Below, in pieces: positions 1-8,223 of a stretch of 40,178 bases of DNA. The stretch's first letter is position 1; each line of letters opens with the position of its first letter. The notes under the pieces are model-generated. The model saw nothing but the letters and a program-made list of their open reading frames with translations, was not told where the DNA came from and ran no database searches. The position numbers were made by a program, and so were the translations under genes. The stretch comes from Halobacteriales archaeon (GTDB lineage Archaea; Halobacteriota; Halobacteria; Halorutilales; JAHENH01): positions 1 to 40,178 of the forward strand of contig JAHENH010000145.1 in NCBI GenBank assembly GCA_018609935.1, in the 5' to 3' direction.

Positions 1-1099
1 CATTAAGACCTTTATATTTATCTATAGTTCGTATACCGGTCTTCGATGCAATTAATCCTGCTGTAAGAAATAGGCTACCTTTCATAATAGCATGGCCTAT
101 CAAGGCCACTAAACCTCCAATTAAAGCAGTATAGTTTGTAACAGATAAGGCACCAACTATAAGACCAAACTGAGAAACAGAAGAATAAGCCAGCATTCTT
201 TTAATCTCTTTTTGAGATATAGCAAGTATACTACCTGAAATAATACTTATCATAGCGCTAAATATCAATAAATATCTTGCAATAGGATTAGCGTTTAGAA
301 AATCTATCGTAAATACATTTAAAATAATTCTGATCAATGCGTAAGCAGCCACTGTTGAAACTAAAGCTGAAATCAATCCACTAACGCTATCTGGAGCACC
401 TGAATATGCATCTGGTTGCCAGGTATGTAAAGGGAAAACAGCTATTTTCACAAATAAACCTATAGCTATAAAGACAAAAGCAGTTCTTACCAAAGTTGTA
501 TTATATCCAAAATTAGCTAGATGTAAAGATAAATCATCCATATTAAGAGTACCAGTAGCCACATAAGCGAATCCAACCCCAAGTAAAAACAAAGAAGCTC
601 CAATAGTACCTACAATAAGATATTTTAGTGAGGCTAAAGCTGACTTACCATTTCTACCACTAGCTACCAATATATAAGCGGCTAATCCCGATATCTCTAA
701 AAAAACGTACATATTAAACAAGTCACCAGTTATACTAACCCCATTTAAACCAGCAATTAAAAGCAGATATGAAGAATAAAACCGATTAGAATGTGGACCA
801 GCACTACGAGAATATAATAAAACACCCAAAGCAACTAAAGAAATAAGAAAAACTAAAGAAATAGAAATACCATCAATTATAAGTTCAATACCATATGGAG
901 CAGTAAAACCACCCGCAACATAACTTATAGATCCAGAACTAAATATGCGATATCCTAATAAAATAGTTATAAAAGAATGGATAAGATTTGAAAAAAAAGC
1001 TACATACCATCCTGTTTTGGGCCATTTTAGTCCAAATAAAAGTGATAAAACAGATGCTAATATAGGGATAACAAATAAGAGTGGTGGAAGATCAGTCAT
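1..1099 (-). CDS. mnhD: Mrp Na+/H+ antiporter subunit D (NuoN/MnhD family), 3' end outside window
   Basis: Membrane antiporter subunit related to the proton-pumping NuoL/M/N subunits of complex I; it would work in the multi-subunit Mrp complex that exchanges Na+ for H+. I translated the minus strand from the ATG at 1099; the frame stays open to the window edge, giving about 366 residues of a protein normally near 500. It is a run of hydrophobic helices with the family's buried charges: a Glu in NMYVFLEISGL, a Lys in SLKYLIVGT, and a Lys and His in VKIAVFPLHTWQPDA. The start is set by a GGAGGTGG ribosome site six bases upstream and by an 8-base overlap with the end of mnhC. It is at least the seventh gene of the operon, and further antiporter genes probably follow to the left. 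MnhA/NuoL-type paralogues are similar, so D rather than A is a likely but not certain call. Confidence 0.9.
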   Translation of the reverse strand, partial: MTDLPPLLFVIPILASVLSLLFGLKWPKTGWYVAFFSNLIHSFITILLGYRIFSSGSISYVAGGFTAPYGIELIIDGISISLVFLISLVALGVLLYSRSAGPHSNRFYSSYLLLIAGLNGVSITGDLFNMYVFLEISGLAAYILVASGRNGKSALASLKYLIVGTIGASLFLLGVGFAYVATGTLNMDDLSLHLANFGYNTTLVRTAFVFIAIGLFVKIAVFPLHTWQPDAYSGAPDSVSGLISALVSTVAAYALIRIILNVFTIDFLNANPIARYLLIFSAMISIISGSILAISQKEIKRMLAYSSVSQFGLIVGALSVTNYTALIGGLVALIGHAIMKGSLFLTAGLIASKTGIRTIDKYKGLN

Positions 1100-1451
1100 C
1101 TCTACCCACCTCCTGTATTAGATCATCTCTTAAAGTTCCATATTCACTATATATACGGACTATTAGAGCTAAAGCAACAGCTGTAAGGCTAACACCAACA
1201 ACTATAGCAGTAAGAATAAGCACATGAGGTAGAGGGCTAACATATGGAGGATCTAGTTTTAAGACAGGTGGATTCGCTCCTTTTATATATGCAGTAACAA
1301 TAAAAAACAGAAAAATACCTGACTGGAATATATTCATTCCAATAATTTTTTTTACAAGGTTTCTATTACCAATAACCATATATATTCCAAAACCAAGTAA
1401 AAGAAAACTCAATATATAGTAGATCTTAAATTGTAAAATATTAAACACCAT
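1092..1451 (-). CDS. mnhC: Mrp antiporter subunit C (MnhC/NuoK family)
   Basis: Small NuoK-like subunit of the Mrp cation/proton antiporter, 119 residues, the usual size. Three hydrophobic helices are visible at about residues 10-27, 36-55 and 72-98. The family signature is in the loop after helix 2 and helix 3: DPPYVSPLPHVLILTAIVVG, which closely follows the MnhC/MrpC pattern of an acidic loop, PLPxALxLTAIVI, then TAxxL. It ends in TGA inside the start region of mnhD (8-base overlap), which suggests translational coupling. The stop shows that TGA is an ordinary stop codon in this genome. Confidence 0.93.
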   Translation of the reverse strand: MVFNILQFKIYYILSFLLLGFGIYMVIGNRNLVKKIIGMNIFQSGIFLFFIVTAYIKGANPPVLKLDPPYVSPLPHVLILTAIVVGVSLTAVALALIVRIYSEYGTLRDDLIQEVGRDD

Positions 1452-1472
1452 AATTTATCAATATTTTTTTCT

Positions 1473-1955
1473 TCACTCATCATCAATGTTTTTTTCTTTC
1501 TTTTCCGGATCAGATCTAGCAAAAGCTAAAACAAAAAATAATAAAACTACAATACTTGATACAATAACTCCAATAGCAATTTCAACTAGTTCAATACTAT
1601 ATTTACTAGGTTTTTCAATATTTATGACAGAGTAATCAAGAAAGCCACCCCCAAGACCAATAGTTAAAAGTCCAATAGTAATAAACATAATTATTCCCAT
1701 CACCGATATCGATATTATAGTTTTCAGATCTAACCAGTCCATAGTAGGTTTAATACCAAAAGCTATAGCTAACATAATAATAACAGTACTAACTATAACC
1801 CCACCTTGAAATCCTCCTCCAGGAGAATCAGCCCCATGAAACATAATAAATAAGCCAAAAGTAAATACAAATGGTGTAACAACTCTAACAGTCGACATAA
1901 TAATAGGGCTTTCAACATACATACGTTCATCATCAGAAAAATTTGGACTACTCAT
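1473..1955 (-). CDS. mnhB: Mrp antiporter subunit B (MnhB domain)
   Basis: Membrane subunit of the Mrp antiporter, 160 residues, with the MnhB domain. After a short charged N-terminus there are four hydrophobic helices. The hallmark FHGADSPGGGFQGGVI lies between helices 1 and 2 at about residues 38-54 and is nearly invariant in MnhB/MrpB proteins. The C-terminus is charged (about 15 residues, Lys/Glu/Asp rich) and probably cytoplasmic. A GGGAGGT ribosome site sits 5-6 bases before the ATG. The start overlaps the end of the preceding gene by eight bases. It ends in TGA. Confidence 0.94.
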   Translation of the reverse strand: MSSPNFSDDERMYVESPIIMSTVRVVTPFVFTFGLFIMFHGADSPGGGFQGGVIVSTVIIMLAIAFGIKPTMDWLDLKTIISISVMGIIMFITIGLLTIGLGGGFLDYSVINIEKPSKYSIELVEIAIGVIVSSIVVLLFFVLAFARSDPEKKEKNIDDE

Positions 1956-2484
1956 AAAACACCTCCCTTCTAAAAATAACTAAAACCCCAACTCCCGCAG
2001 AAAAAACAACAACAGCCTCTCCTAGTGTGTCTAATCCCCTATAGGCTGCTAACACAGCAGTAACCGAATTTTTTACTCCTACCTCTTCATAAGAGTTATT
2101 AATATAATATTGAGTTACATCAGAAGTAGCTACAGGAGAATTAGAAGAACCTACTGGAGGAAGTGCACCCAATGTTGAGATAAGTACACAAACCAATAAA
2201 ATAGATATTAATAAAGCTGTAGTGTTTATTGATTCAAATAATTTCTCGGGAGATGGCCTAACAGTTTTAATTATTACAACTAAAAAAAGGATGGACATAA
2301 CACCTGTTCCTACCGCTGCTTCAGTAAGACCAACGTCAGGTGCCCTTAGAAACACCCAAAGAATAGATATACCTAGACTATATGCTGCAAAAGCAATTAC
2401 AGAACCCAAAACATCACGTAGTATAACTGATGCTATAGCACATAAAATAATAAATAAAACTAAAACTATAGTAAATGGATCCAT
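1948..2484 (-). CDS. Mrp antiporter subunit equivalent to the MrpA C-terminus (DUF4040, MbhD/MbhE-like)
   Basis: This 178-residue membrane protein corresponds to the C-terminal part of bacterial MrpA, encoded here as a separate gene as is common in archaea. The first half is a DUF4040/MbhD-type domain, with APDVGLTEAAVGTGVMS at about residues 48-64. The second half is MbhE-like, with GALPPVG, a loop, then N-x-VTAVLAAYRGLDTLGEAVVV. That second motif is typical of the end of MrpA and of energy-converting hydrogenases. A GGAGGTGA ribosome site six bases before the ATG sets the start. The ATG overlaps the mnhG stop. Database names vary (often MrpB or MnhA C-terminal), so I give no symbol. Confidence 0.88.
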   Translation of the reverse strand: MDPFTIVLVLFIILCAIASVILRDVLGSVIAFAAYSLGISILWVFLRAPDVGLTEAAVGTGVMSILFLVVIIKTVRPSPEKLFESINTTALLISILLVCVLISTLGALPPVGSSNSPVATSDVTQYYINNSYEEVGVKNSVTAVLAAYRGLDTLGEAVVVFSAGVGVLVIFRREVFYE

Positions 2485-2828
2485 TATATATCACCTCCTT
2501 TCTCCTTGTCTTCATCACGAGTCCAAGGCTCAATATCTTGGTCTTGAGCAGCTCTAACAATAGCATGAGCAGCAGTAGGATTTGTTAAAAATATAAAAGC
2601 TAATAAAAGAACTATTTTAATTGTGCTAAATCTTAATCCTAATACAATAGCTATTGCGGCTAAAGTAAGGCCAGCACCAAGTGTGTCACTTTTAGAAGCA
2701 CTATGAGCTCTAGTATAGATATCAGGGAGTCGAACAAGACCAATAACTGCAACAAAATTGAAAAATACTCCTCCTAAAAGAAAACATATTGCTATAATTT
2801 CTGTCAATTCAACCATTCTATAATACAC
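2484..2828 (-). CDS. mnhG: Mrp antiporter subunit G (MnhG)
   Basis: Small membrane subunit of the Mrp antiporter, 114 residues. It has the MnhG/PhaG signature GLVRLPDIYTRAHSASKSDT at about residues 30-49, followed by LGAGLTLAAIAI and a third helix ending in LTNPTAAHAIVRAA, all typical of the family. Three transmembrane helices are expected; the C-terminus is acidic. The start overlaps the end of mnhF by 11 bases. An alternative start at the fifth residue (ATG encoding M5 of MYYRMVEL) would remove part of this overlap; the sequence does not decide between them. Confidence 0.93.
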   Translation of the reverse strand: MYYRMVELTEIIAICFLLGGVFFNFVAVIGLVRLPDIYTRAHSASKSDTLGAGLTLAAIAIVLGLRFSTIKIVLLLAFIFLTNPTAAHAIVRAAQDQDIEPWTRDEDKEKGGDI

Positions 2829-3093
2829 CCCCTCGTTCTACTGTAAACTTCGAAATCGCTATACTCATAAGAAAATTCAATAAGGCATAAACTAAAGCTA
2901 TATCAAGCAATCCGATATTATCCGTAGACACCGATAAAAGAGCTATAATGACTACTGCATTTGTTCCAAGAACATTAAGTGCGACTACACGATCTTGCAT
3001 TGTTGGTCCACGAAAAACACGGTATACTATAATTACTGAAAATAAAATTAATAAAAACGAAGTAGTTATCATAGCATCAATAATTAAAACCAT
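2818..3093 (-). CDS. mnhF: Mrp antiporter subunit F (MnhF)
   Basis: Small membrane subunit of the Mrp antiporter, 91 residues, as usual for the family. Three helices are seen. The MnhF/PhaF signature RVFRGPTMQDRVVALNVLGT spans about residues 25-44, and a second conserved stretch, DIALVYALLNFLMSIAISKF, lies in the last helix. Its ATG overlaps the stop of mnhE by one base, so translation is probably coupled. Confidence 0.93.
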   Translation of the reverse strand: MVLIIDAMITTSFLLILFSVIIVYRVFRGPTMQDRVVALNVLGTNAVVIIALLSVSTDNIGLLDIALVYALLNFLMSIAISKFTVERGGVL

Positions 3094-4115
3094 TATTCTT
3101 GACCACCCTCAATATCATTTCTTTCAGCAGGGCTTGGAATATTAGCTGAAGTGCGGCCATAAAAAACAAATCTAACAGCTCTTTCTAAAAAACCTGAAAA
3201 TAATCCCTCCCTAGATTCTTCAGTTAAAGTATGAACAGTGAAGTTACCACGTGTTACTTTGACAGTTAAAGTCCCTGGTGTTAGAGTTATACTGTTAGCT
3301 AAAGTAGTTACAGGTATTTCTCCCCAAACAGCTGCATCAAATTCAACTATTTTTGGATCTATAGGTAGATCAGGATGTAACACTACAAAAGCTATATGTA
3401 TATTTGCTTTAAAGATCTGCCAAAACAACAATGGTATATAAACAAACATACGTAAAATTCTCATAGATAATAATTTAGGTTTTACTGGACCCTTTAACGA
3501 TATACGGAATAATAAACTTGCTACTATAACACCAGTTATAGATCCTGTAACTAGGTTAAACAGAGTAATAGACCCTCCTATCATTAAATAAAAAATAAAT
3601 ACTAGCCCAAAAAGAAAAATAAATTGTCCAAAACTAGCGCTTCTATGAACTAAAGGTGGACGCCTTTTAACCCTCTCAACTGGGGCTATTTCAACTTCAA
3701 AACCATGTCTTTCTAGTTCAGTTTCTAAAGGAGGTAATAATGGAGTCATTCCTGTAGGAGTAAATTCCGGATCCAAAAGTACTGTTTTAAGATTATTATT
3801 GTCAGCATACCTAGACAATACATCAGCATAATCACCGGGATTAAATAGATATTCTTCCCCACCAACTATATTTTTCTTTATTTCAACATTATCAAGCTTG
3901 TCCTCGAGATCTTCTTTAGCCCAAACACCTATCTTATCCAACAAATCACTGGCCTCGCTAATATCCTCTTGTAAAGTCAATCTATAAGAAACTGGATAAA
4001 CAAAATGAACAGTCAAAGATATATCTTCTTTAAAAATATCATTAAAGATATATGCCACTGTATTTCGTAGAGTTACTGAATCACGAACAGGAACTAATAA
4101 TCTTACTTCTGTCAT
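3093..4115 (-). CDS. mnhE: Mrp antiporter subunit E with an N-terminal universal-stress-like domain
   Basis: First gene of the Mrp operon. The C-terminal half, from about residue 165, is a standard MnhE domain: two or three hydrophobic helices, then WGEIPVTTLANSITLTPGTLT and the soluble tail VKVTRGNFTVHTL that mark the family. The first 150 residues are soluble and alternate strands and helices (LLVPVRDSVTLRNTVAYI at the start, then a conserved-looking NNLKTVLLDPEFTP). This resembles the UspA-like domain found on long haloarchaeal MnhE proteins. At 340 residues it is about twice the length of a bacterial MrpE. The extra domain might bind a nucleotide and regulate the complex, but that is inference. 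An AT-rich TATA-like element (GTTATATA, positions 4154-4147) lies about 32-39 bases upstream. Confidence 0.9.
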   Translation of the reverse strand: MTEVRLLVPVRDSVTLRNTVAYIFNDIFKEDISLTVHFVYPVSYRLTLQEDISEASDLLDKIGVWAKEDLEDKLDNVEIKKNIVGGEEYLFNPGDYADVLSRYADNNNLKTVLLDPEFTPTGMTPLLPPLETELERHGFEVEIAPVERVKRRPPLVHRSASFGQFIFLFGLVFIFYLMIGGSITLFNLVTGSITGVIVASLLFRISLKGPVKPKLLSMRILRMFVYIPLLFWQIFKANIHIAFVVLHPDLPIDPKIVEFDAAVWGEIPVTTLANSITLTPGTLTVKVTRGNFTVHTLTEESREGLFSGFLERAVRFVFYGRTSANIPSPAERNDIEGGQE

Positions 4116-4255
4116 TTTATACTTTATTTTGACTTCTTCATATCAATATATAACATAAATATATACTATAGTTTGGATTTTCGTATTGTACGTTTTTACT
4201 CTAATATGATATGTTTAGAAAGACAACTCTTTAGTTCTCTTCGGTCTATATATCC

Positions 4256-4271
4256 GGCTCAAGGATGAGCC
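4256..4271. promoter_or_regulatory. Palindrome in the amidohydrolase promoter
   Basis: A perfect 6-bp inverted repeat with a 4-base spacer (GGCTCA, AGGA, TGAGCC). It lies just after a TATA-like stretch (4245-4253) and 20-35 bases before the amidohydrolase ATG at 4291. A second short repeat (AGAC 4275-4278, GTCT 4287-4290) abuts the start codon. The GC-rich palindrome stands out in an AT-rich intergenic stretch. Its place between TATA box and start fits an archaeal repressor operator, though an RNA hairpin in a short leader is also possible. Confidence 0.4.
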
Positions 4272-4290
4272 TTTAGACTACTCACTGTCT

Positions 4291-5199
4291 ATGAACGATA
4301 TGAATGAAGTTTTAGCTATCGATACTATGTGTAGACCTACATACTCATGTCCTGAGCTTGCTAAGGATAAATTTCAAATATATGAGTATAAGACTATGGC
4401 TAATAATACATTTGCTGGTGTTAAGGAAAAGTGGGGTATAGAGGACGGTGAAGAATGGAAAATATTCGAGCGTTTAGGTAATAGTTCAGTTGAAGAAACT
4501 ATAGAAGAGATGGATGAAGTTGGTGTTGAGAAAATTTTTATGGATCAAGCCATGATCTGGTCCAGAAGAGAGGCTAAGATTTGTGTTTCGGCAAGTGTTG
4601 AAAAGCTAAATAGTATGGTGGAAAAATCAAATGGTAGAATCATTCCAGGGGTTGGATATAACCCAAATCGTATTCAGGAAAGTTTAGATAGAATTGAACG
4701 AGCTGTAGATGAATTTAATTTTAAGTATGTTTGGTTTAATCCTATTACATTTGGTATTCGCCCAACTAATAAAAAATGTTATCCACTATATAGTAAATGT
4801 GTAGAGCTTGATATTCCTGTATGTTACCAAACTGGTCAATCTGCAGAACCTTTACCCAGTGAACCGGGAAAGCCTATGTACGCTGATGAAATACCTATGG
4901 ATTTCCCTGAACTTACATTAGTTTTAACTCATGCAGGATGGCCTTGGTCAATGGAATGGGTATCAATGTTGTGGAGACATCCTAATGTTTATGGTAACAT
5001 TGGTGGGTATTATCCCTCTTTTTTACCAGATGATCTCGTTGAATTTATGGATAGTGGACGTATTAGAGATAAAGTTATGTGGGCCACGAATGGCCTCGGA
5101 CTCAAAAGATGTAAAGATGAGTTCTTAGATCTTCCATTAAGGAATAAAACTCAAAAAAGGATTCTAAGAGAAAATGCTCTAGAGGTATTTGATATTTAA
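4291..5199 (+). CDS. Amidohydrolase family protein (Amidohydro_2, TIM-barrel metal-dependent hydrolase)
   Basis: A 302-residue protein of the amidohydrolase-2 type, relatives of aminocarboxymuconate-semialdehyde decarboxylase and 4-hydroxyphenylacetate-type decarboxylases. The barrel layout is visible: early DTMCRPTY (where the family often has DxHxH, so the usual first metal histidines are missing), MDEVGVEKIFMD in the first third, GVGYNPN with a following helix, PVCYQTGQSA in the middle, LTLVLTHAGWPWSMEW with the conserved His near residue 215, and KVMWATNGLG near residue 270, where the family often has SDxP. Loss of the first HxH and of the final Asp suggests altered or no metal chemistry. 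The substrate cannot be named. It stands alone, divergent from the Mrp operon, with a palindrome in its promoter. A second ATG nine bases downstream is an equally good start. Confidence 0.8.
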   Translation: MNDMNEVLAIDTMCRPTYSCPELAKDKFQIYEYKTMANNTFAGVKEKWGIEDGEEWKIFERLGNSSVEETIEEMDEVGVEKIFMDQAMIWSRREAKICVSASVEKLNSMVEKSNGRIIPGVGYNPNRIQESLDRIERAVDEFNFKYVWFNPITFGIRPTNKKCYPLYSKCVELDIPVCYQTGQSAEPLPSEPGKPMYADEIPMDFPELTLVLTHAGWPWSMEWVSMLWRHPNVYGNIGGYYPSFLPDDLVEFMDSGRIRDKVMWATNGLGLKRCKDEFLDLPLRNKTQKRILRENALEVFDI

Positions 5200-5250
5200 A
5201 CTATAGTATTTTTAAGGTTGATTTAGGATTATTAAATAAATTTTTTTTAT

Positions 5251-5412
5251 TTAGTATCTTTCAATTATTTGTTTCTTTTTCATTATTGCTCCACATATAG
5301 GGCAAATTTTTGGTGTTGAATCTGATTCTACTATCTGTCCACAATTTATACATTCATATATTTTTGGCCGGGATAAAGATCTATTTTCTACAGTATTTCT
5401 TATGATGGACAT
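5251..5412 (-). CDS. Small zinc-ribbon (rubrerythrin/rubredoxin-like) protein, 53 aa
   Basis: A very short gene translated by hand from the ATG at 5412 to a TAA at 5251. The protein starts MSIIRNTVEN and carries two Cys pairs, YECINCG (C21, C24) and ICPICG (C37, C40), in the spacing of a zinc ribbon or rubredoxin-like knuckle. Haloarchaea encode many single-domain proteins of this kind, often annotated as rubrerythrin-like domain proteins. Its role is unknown; protein-protein or nucleic-acid contacts are possible. It is convergent with the amidohydrolase and divergent from dph6. Confidence 0.75.
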   Translation of the reverse strand: MSIIRNTVENRSLSRPKIYECINCGQIVESDSTPKICPICGAIMKKKQIIERY

Positions 5413-5553
5413 TACAAATTATATTTATCATGATTTTTTATTAACCTTTCGATCAAAAAAATTATTATTAGGGAATAAAAACCATATAAATACTTCAATA
5501 TACCTAGATCTTTATAAATAAAAGTTAAGGTAAACTATAGTAAATATATAGAA

Positions 5554-6207
5554 ATGGCTGTAGCTTTATTTTCAGGGGGAAAAGACTCCACCTATTCAAT
5601 CTACAAGACATCTAAAAAATATAATATATCTACATTAGTCTCAGTAAAAGCTAAAAAAGGATCTCATATGTATCATATACCTGGAATAGATCTAACATCC
5701 CAGTTAGCAAAAGCAATGGAAAAAGACATAAAAACAATAAAAATAGAAGATGAAGATGAAATAACACCTCTCTTTAATTTACTTAAAGAAATAAACCCAG
5801 AAGTAGTTATAAGTGGAGCAATAGAAAGTAAATACCAGAAAAATAGAATAAAAAATATATGTAATAAAATAAATGCTGAATGTCTAACTCCCCTCTGGAG
5901 AACGGATCCATTCAAAACACTAGAAAAAATAGTCGAAAAATTTAAAATAATAATAGTAGGAGTAGCTGCGGAAGGGTTAGATAAAAAATGGCTTGGGCGT
6001 ATAATGACAAAAAAAACAATAGAAGACCTAAAACAACTTAATAAAGAAAAAGGCATACACCCACTGGGGGAAGGAGGAGAATATGAAACATTAGTATTAG
6101 CAGGACCTCATATGAAAGGAGAACTAGAAATTGAATTTGAAAAAAAATGGGACGGTATAAGAGGAAATCTTAATATAAAAAACACAAAAATAAAAATAGG
6201 AAAGTAG
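5554..6207 (+). CDS. dph6: Diphthine-ammonia ligase (Dph6 family ATP-binding protein)
   Basis: Catalyses the last step of diphthamide synthesis, ATP-dependent amidation of diphthine on elongation factor 2, in the cytoplasm. The 217-residue length is normal for the archaeal family (old names DUF71, MJ0570-type ATP-binding). The N-terminal PP-loop is ALFSGGKDSTYS (residues 4-15). The family motifs VISGAIESKYQKNRI (about 85-99) and GEGGEYETLVLAGP (about 172-185) are both present; the second is highly specific for Dph6. It stands alone with TATA-like stretches upstream (5482-5490 and 5511-5523). Confidence 0.92.
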   Translation: MAVALFSGGKDSTYSIYKTSKKYNISTLVSVKAKKGSHMYHIPGIDLTSQLAKAMEKDIKTIKIEDEDEITPLFNLLKEINPEVVISGAIESKYQKNRIKNICNKINAECLTPLWRTDPFKTLEKIVEKFKIIIVGVAAEGLDKKWLGRIMTKKTIEDLKQLNKEKGIHPLGEGGEYETLVLAGPHMKGELEIEFEKKWDGIRGNLNIKNTKIKIGK

Positions 6208-6317
6208 AATTACTATCCATTCAAAACAATATAAGTAACTAAAATCAACGTTAATTCAAGTATTATTACTACCTAAACCGATGGAAAAAAATATTATTAA
6301 GTATTAAATAAAACAAA

Positions 6318-7550
6318 GTGAAAATTGAGTTTCTGGGAGGAGTTAAAGAAATAGGCCGCAGTGCTATATTAGTTAATAATTCAATACTACTAGATTATGG
6401 TATAATAAGCGGAAATCCACCAAAGTTTCCTATAAAATCAGTTGATCCAGAGGCTATAATAGTAAGCCATGGTCATCTAGACCATGTAGGATCTATTCCA
6501 GCTTTACTTTCAGGAAAATCAAAGATTCCAATACATTGGACACCTCTAACATATAAATTAACAGAAATTCTAGCTAGAGATACATTAAAAATACATGGTG
6601 GAGAATATTACTGTCCATTCACTGAAGCTGAGATTAAAAGACTAAAAGATAATTCAAAAATACATGGTTATAATCAATCTTTCAATGTATTAGGACATAC
6701 AATAACATTTTTTGACGCTGGACATATTCCAGGTAGTGCACATATACTTGTAGATGATGGATCCACTAAATTATTATATACTGGAGATTTTAACATGGAA
6801 AACCAACGTATTGTATCTGGAACCCGCTCAAGACCTGATGCAGATATAGTTATCAGTGAGAGTACATATGCAGATGTAGAACATGAAAAACGAGAAACTT
6901 TAGAGAAAGAATTTGCCGAAAGTGTTAAAGATACTATATTAACTGGAGGTACTGTAGTTACTCCTGCTTTTGCTATAGGTAGAACTCAAGAGATGATGTT
7001 AATATGTGAAAAATTCGATATAAAATGCTATGTAGATGGGATGGGGAAAAAAGTCACTGAAATATTTGACCAATATCCAAATTATTTAAAAAATTATAGA
7101 TCGTTCCAAGAAGCTAAATCGCATGCATCATTTGTAGATGGTGGAAATAGATATAGAAAACATATTGCAGATAAGAATGCTGTTATTATAACTACTAGTG
7201 GAATGCTCTCAGGAGGTCCAGCTATGACTTATATACCTAAAATAAGAAAAAATCCAACTAATAAAATAACCCTCACAGGTTATCAAGTTGAGGATACTCC
7301 AGGACGTAATTTAATAGAAACAGGAAGAGCAGAAATCAATGGCCAACTAATGCATATTAATTCCCAAATAGAATATTATGATTTTTCTGCACATGCAGAC
7401 CGTAAAGGATTAATTGAGTTTTTAACAGATTATAAAGATAGTAAAATACTTCTAAACCATGGAGACATATGTTCAAAATTTGCAGAAGAATTAAACAAAA
7501 TGGGCTTTAATGCTCACGCACCAGAAATTGGTGAAAAAATAGAAACATAA
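6318..7550 (+). CDS. beta-CASP metallo-beta-lactamase ribonuclease (archaeal CPSF2-like, no KH domains)
   Basis: RNA-processing nuclease of the metallo-beta-lactamase/beta-CASP fold, 410 residues without the N-terminal KH domains of aCPSF1, hence the aCPSF2 group. Metal ligands are in place: HGHLDH (H51, H53, D55, H56), GHIPGSAH (H136, H142), the Asp of TGDF (D157), DFSAHAD and LNHGD near the end. The beta-CASP part has TPAFAIGRTQE, ITTSGMLSGGPA and GYQVEDTPGR. It probably acts in RNA 3'-end processing or decay. The start is GTG with a TATA-like ATATTATT about 25 bases upstream, so a leaderless transcript is likely. RNase J-like archaeal enzymes are the main alternative. Confidence 0.87.
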   Translation: MKIEFLGGVKEIGRSAILVNNSILLDYGIISGNPPKFPIKSVDPEAIIVSHGHLDHVGSIPALLSGKSKIPIHWTPLTYKLTEILARDTLKIHGGEYYCPFTEAEIKRLKDNSKIHGYNQSFNVLGHTITFFDAGHIPGSAHILVDDGSTKLLYTGDFNMENQRIVSGTRSRPDADIVISESTYADVEHEKRETLEKEFAESVKDTILTGGTVVTPAFAIGRTQEMMLICEKFDIKCYVDGMGKKVTEIFDQYPNYLKNYRSFQEAKSHASFVDGGNRYRKHIADKNAVIITTSGMLSGGPAMTYIPKIRKNPTNKITLTGYQVEDTPGRNLIETGRAEINGQLMHINSQIEYYDFSAHADRKGLIEFLTDYKDSKILLNHGDICSKFAEELNKMGFNAHAPEIGEKIET

Positions 7551-7655
7551 AAAATGAAGAGTATATTAAATATTTAATATAAAACTAGTATAATTATTAC
7601 ATATATTAAATAGTAATTACTAAAATATTATCCTTTTTTATATATTTAAGAATAC

Positions 7656-7662
7656 TTTTATA
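7656..7662 (+). promoter_or_regulatory. TATA box for the split membrane-protein gene
   Basis: TTTTATA centred 25 bases before the ATG at 7684, the spacing expected for a leaderless archaeal transcript. It supports 7684 as a real start even though that frame stops after 27 codons. Confidence 0.45.
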
Positions 7663-7683
7663 GGTTCAGTCTATACATACCTT

Positions 7684-8089
7684 ATGGAAATAACAGCTTT
7701 ATTAGAAATCACATATCTAAGTATAGATATACAGCAGATATATCCGACCCATTACTTTTTTAAGTAACATAATAGATCAAACAGGAAATATATTAGGAAT
7801 ATTTCCTAAATGGCAAGATTTTGTAATATTTCTGAGCATGATAGTATTAGATATATTTACATTGCTTATGGTTATAGATGAAAAAACAACTGTATCTTGG
7901 TGGAAAGCATCTACGTATGGTTTAACACAGATTATGATAGGTATCTCCAATCTAACATTAGGGCTTACATGGAGTGCTACTATGCTATTTATCGGTGCTT
8001 GTCTATGGTTAACCTTAGCATTCCAATCACCCAATCAAAGATTAAATAAAATCTTAAATAAAATAAAATCAGTTAGAATAATTAAATAA
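7684..8089 (+). pseudogene. Small membrane protein gene split by a +1 frameshift at a T6 run
   Basis: The ATG at 7684 opens a 27-codon frame ending in TAA at 7765-7767. The run of six T at 7756-7761 lies just before that stop. If one T is skipped or absent, reading continues without a stop through LSNIIDQTGNILGIFPKWQD into the frame that ends at 8089, giving about 134 residues. The downstream part has three hydrophobic helices (FVIFLSMIVLDIFTLLMVID and two more) and a basic tail. Without the shift, the first start in that frame is the ATG at 7838, which would begin inside the first helix (83 aa). The gene may be a true pseudogene, carry a homopolymer sequencing error, be read by frameshifting, or simply start at 7838. 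Function unknown. Confidence 0.5.
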
Positions 8090-8223
8090 TATCAATTTAT
8101 ATAAATTTAAAAAATTCTTATTTTCAATAAATCAGCTGAATAATCCTAACAGATGATATAGGTGGTTGAATAATTTAAAATATTATTTTATATATTGAGA
8201 GTTATTATAAAATATTCTACAAT

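Noticed and set aside
7777..8034. 85-codon minus-strand frame
   Set aside because: It is the mirror of the plus-strand membrane protein; its translation lacks coherent helices or motifs.
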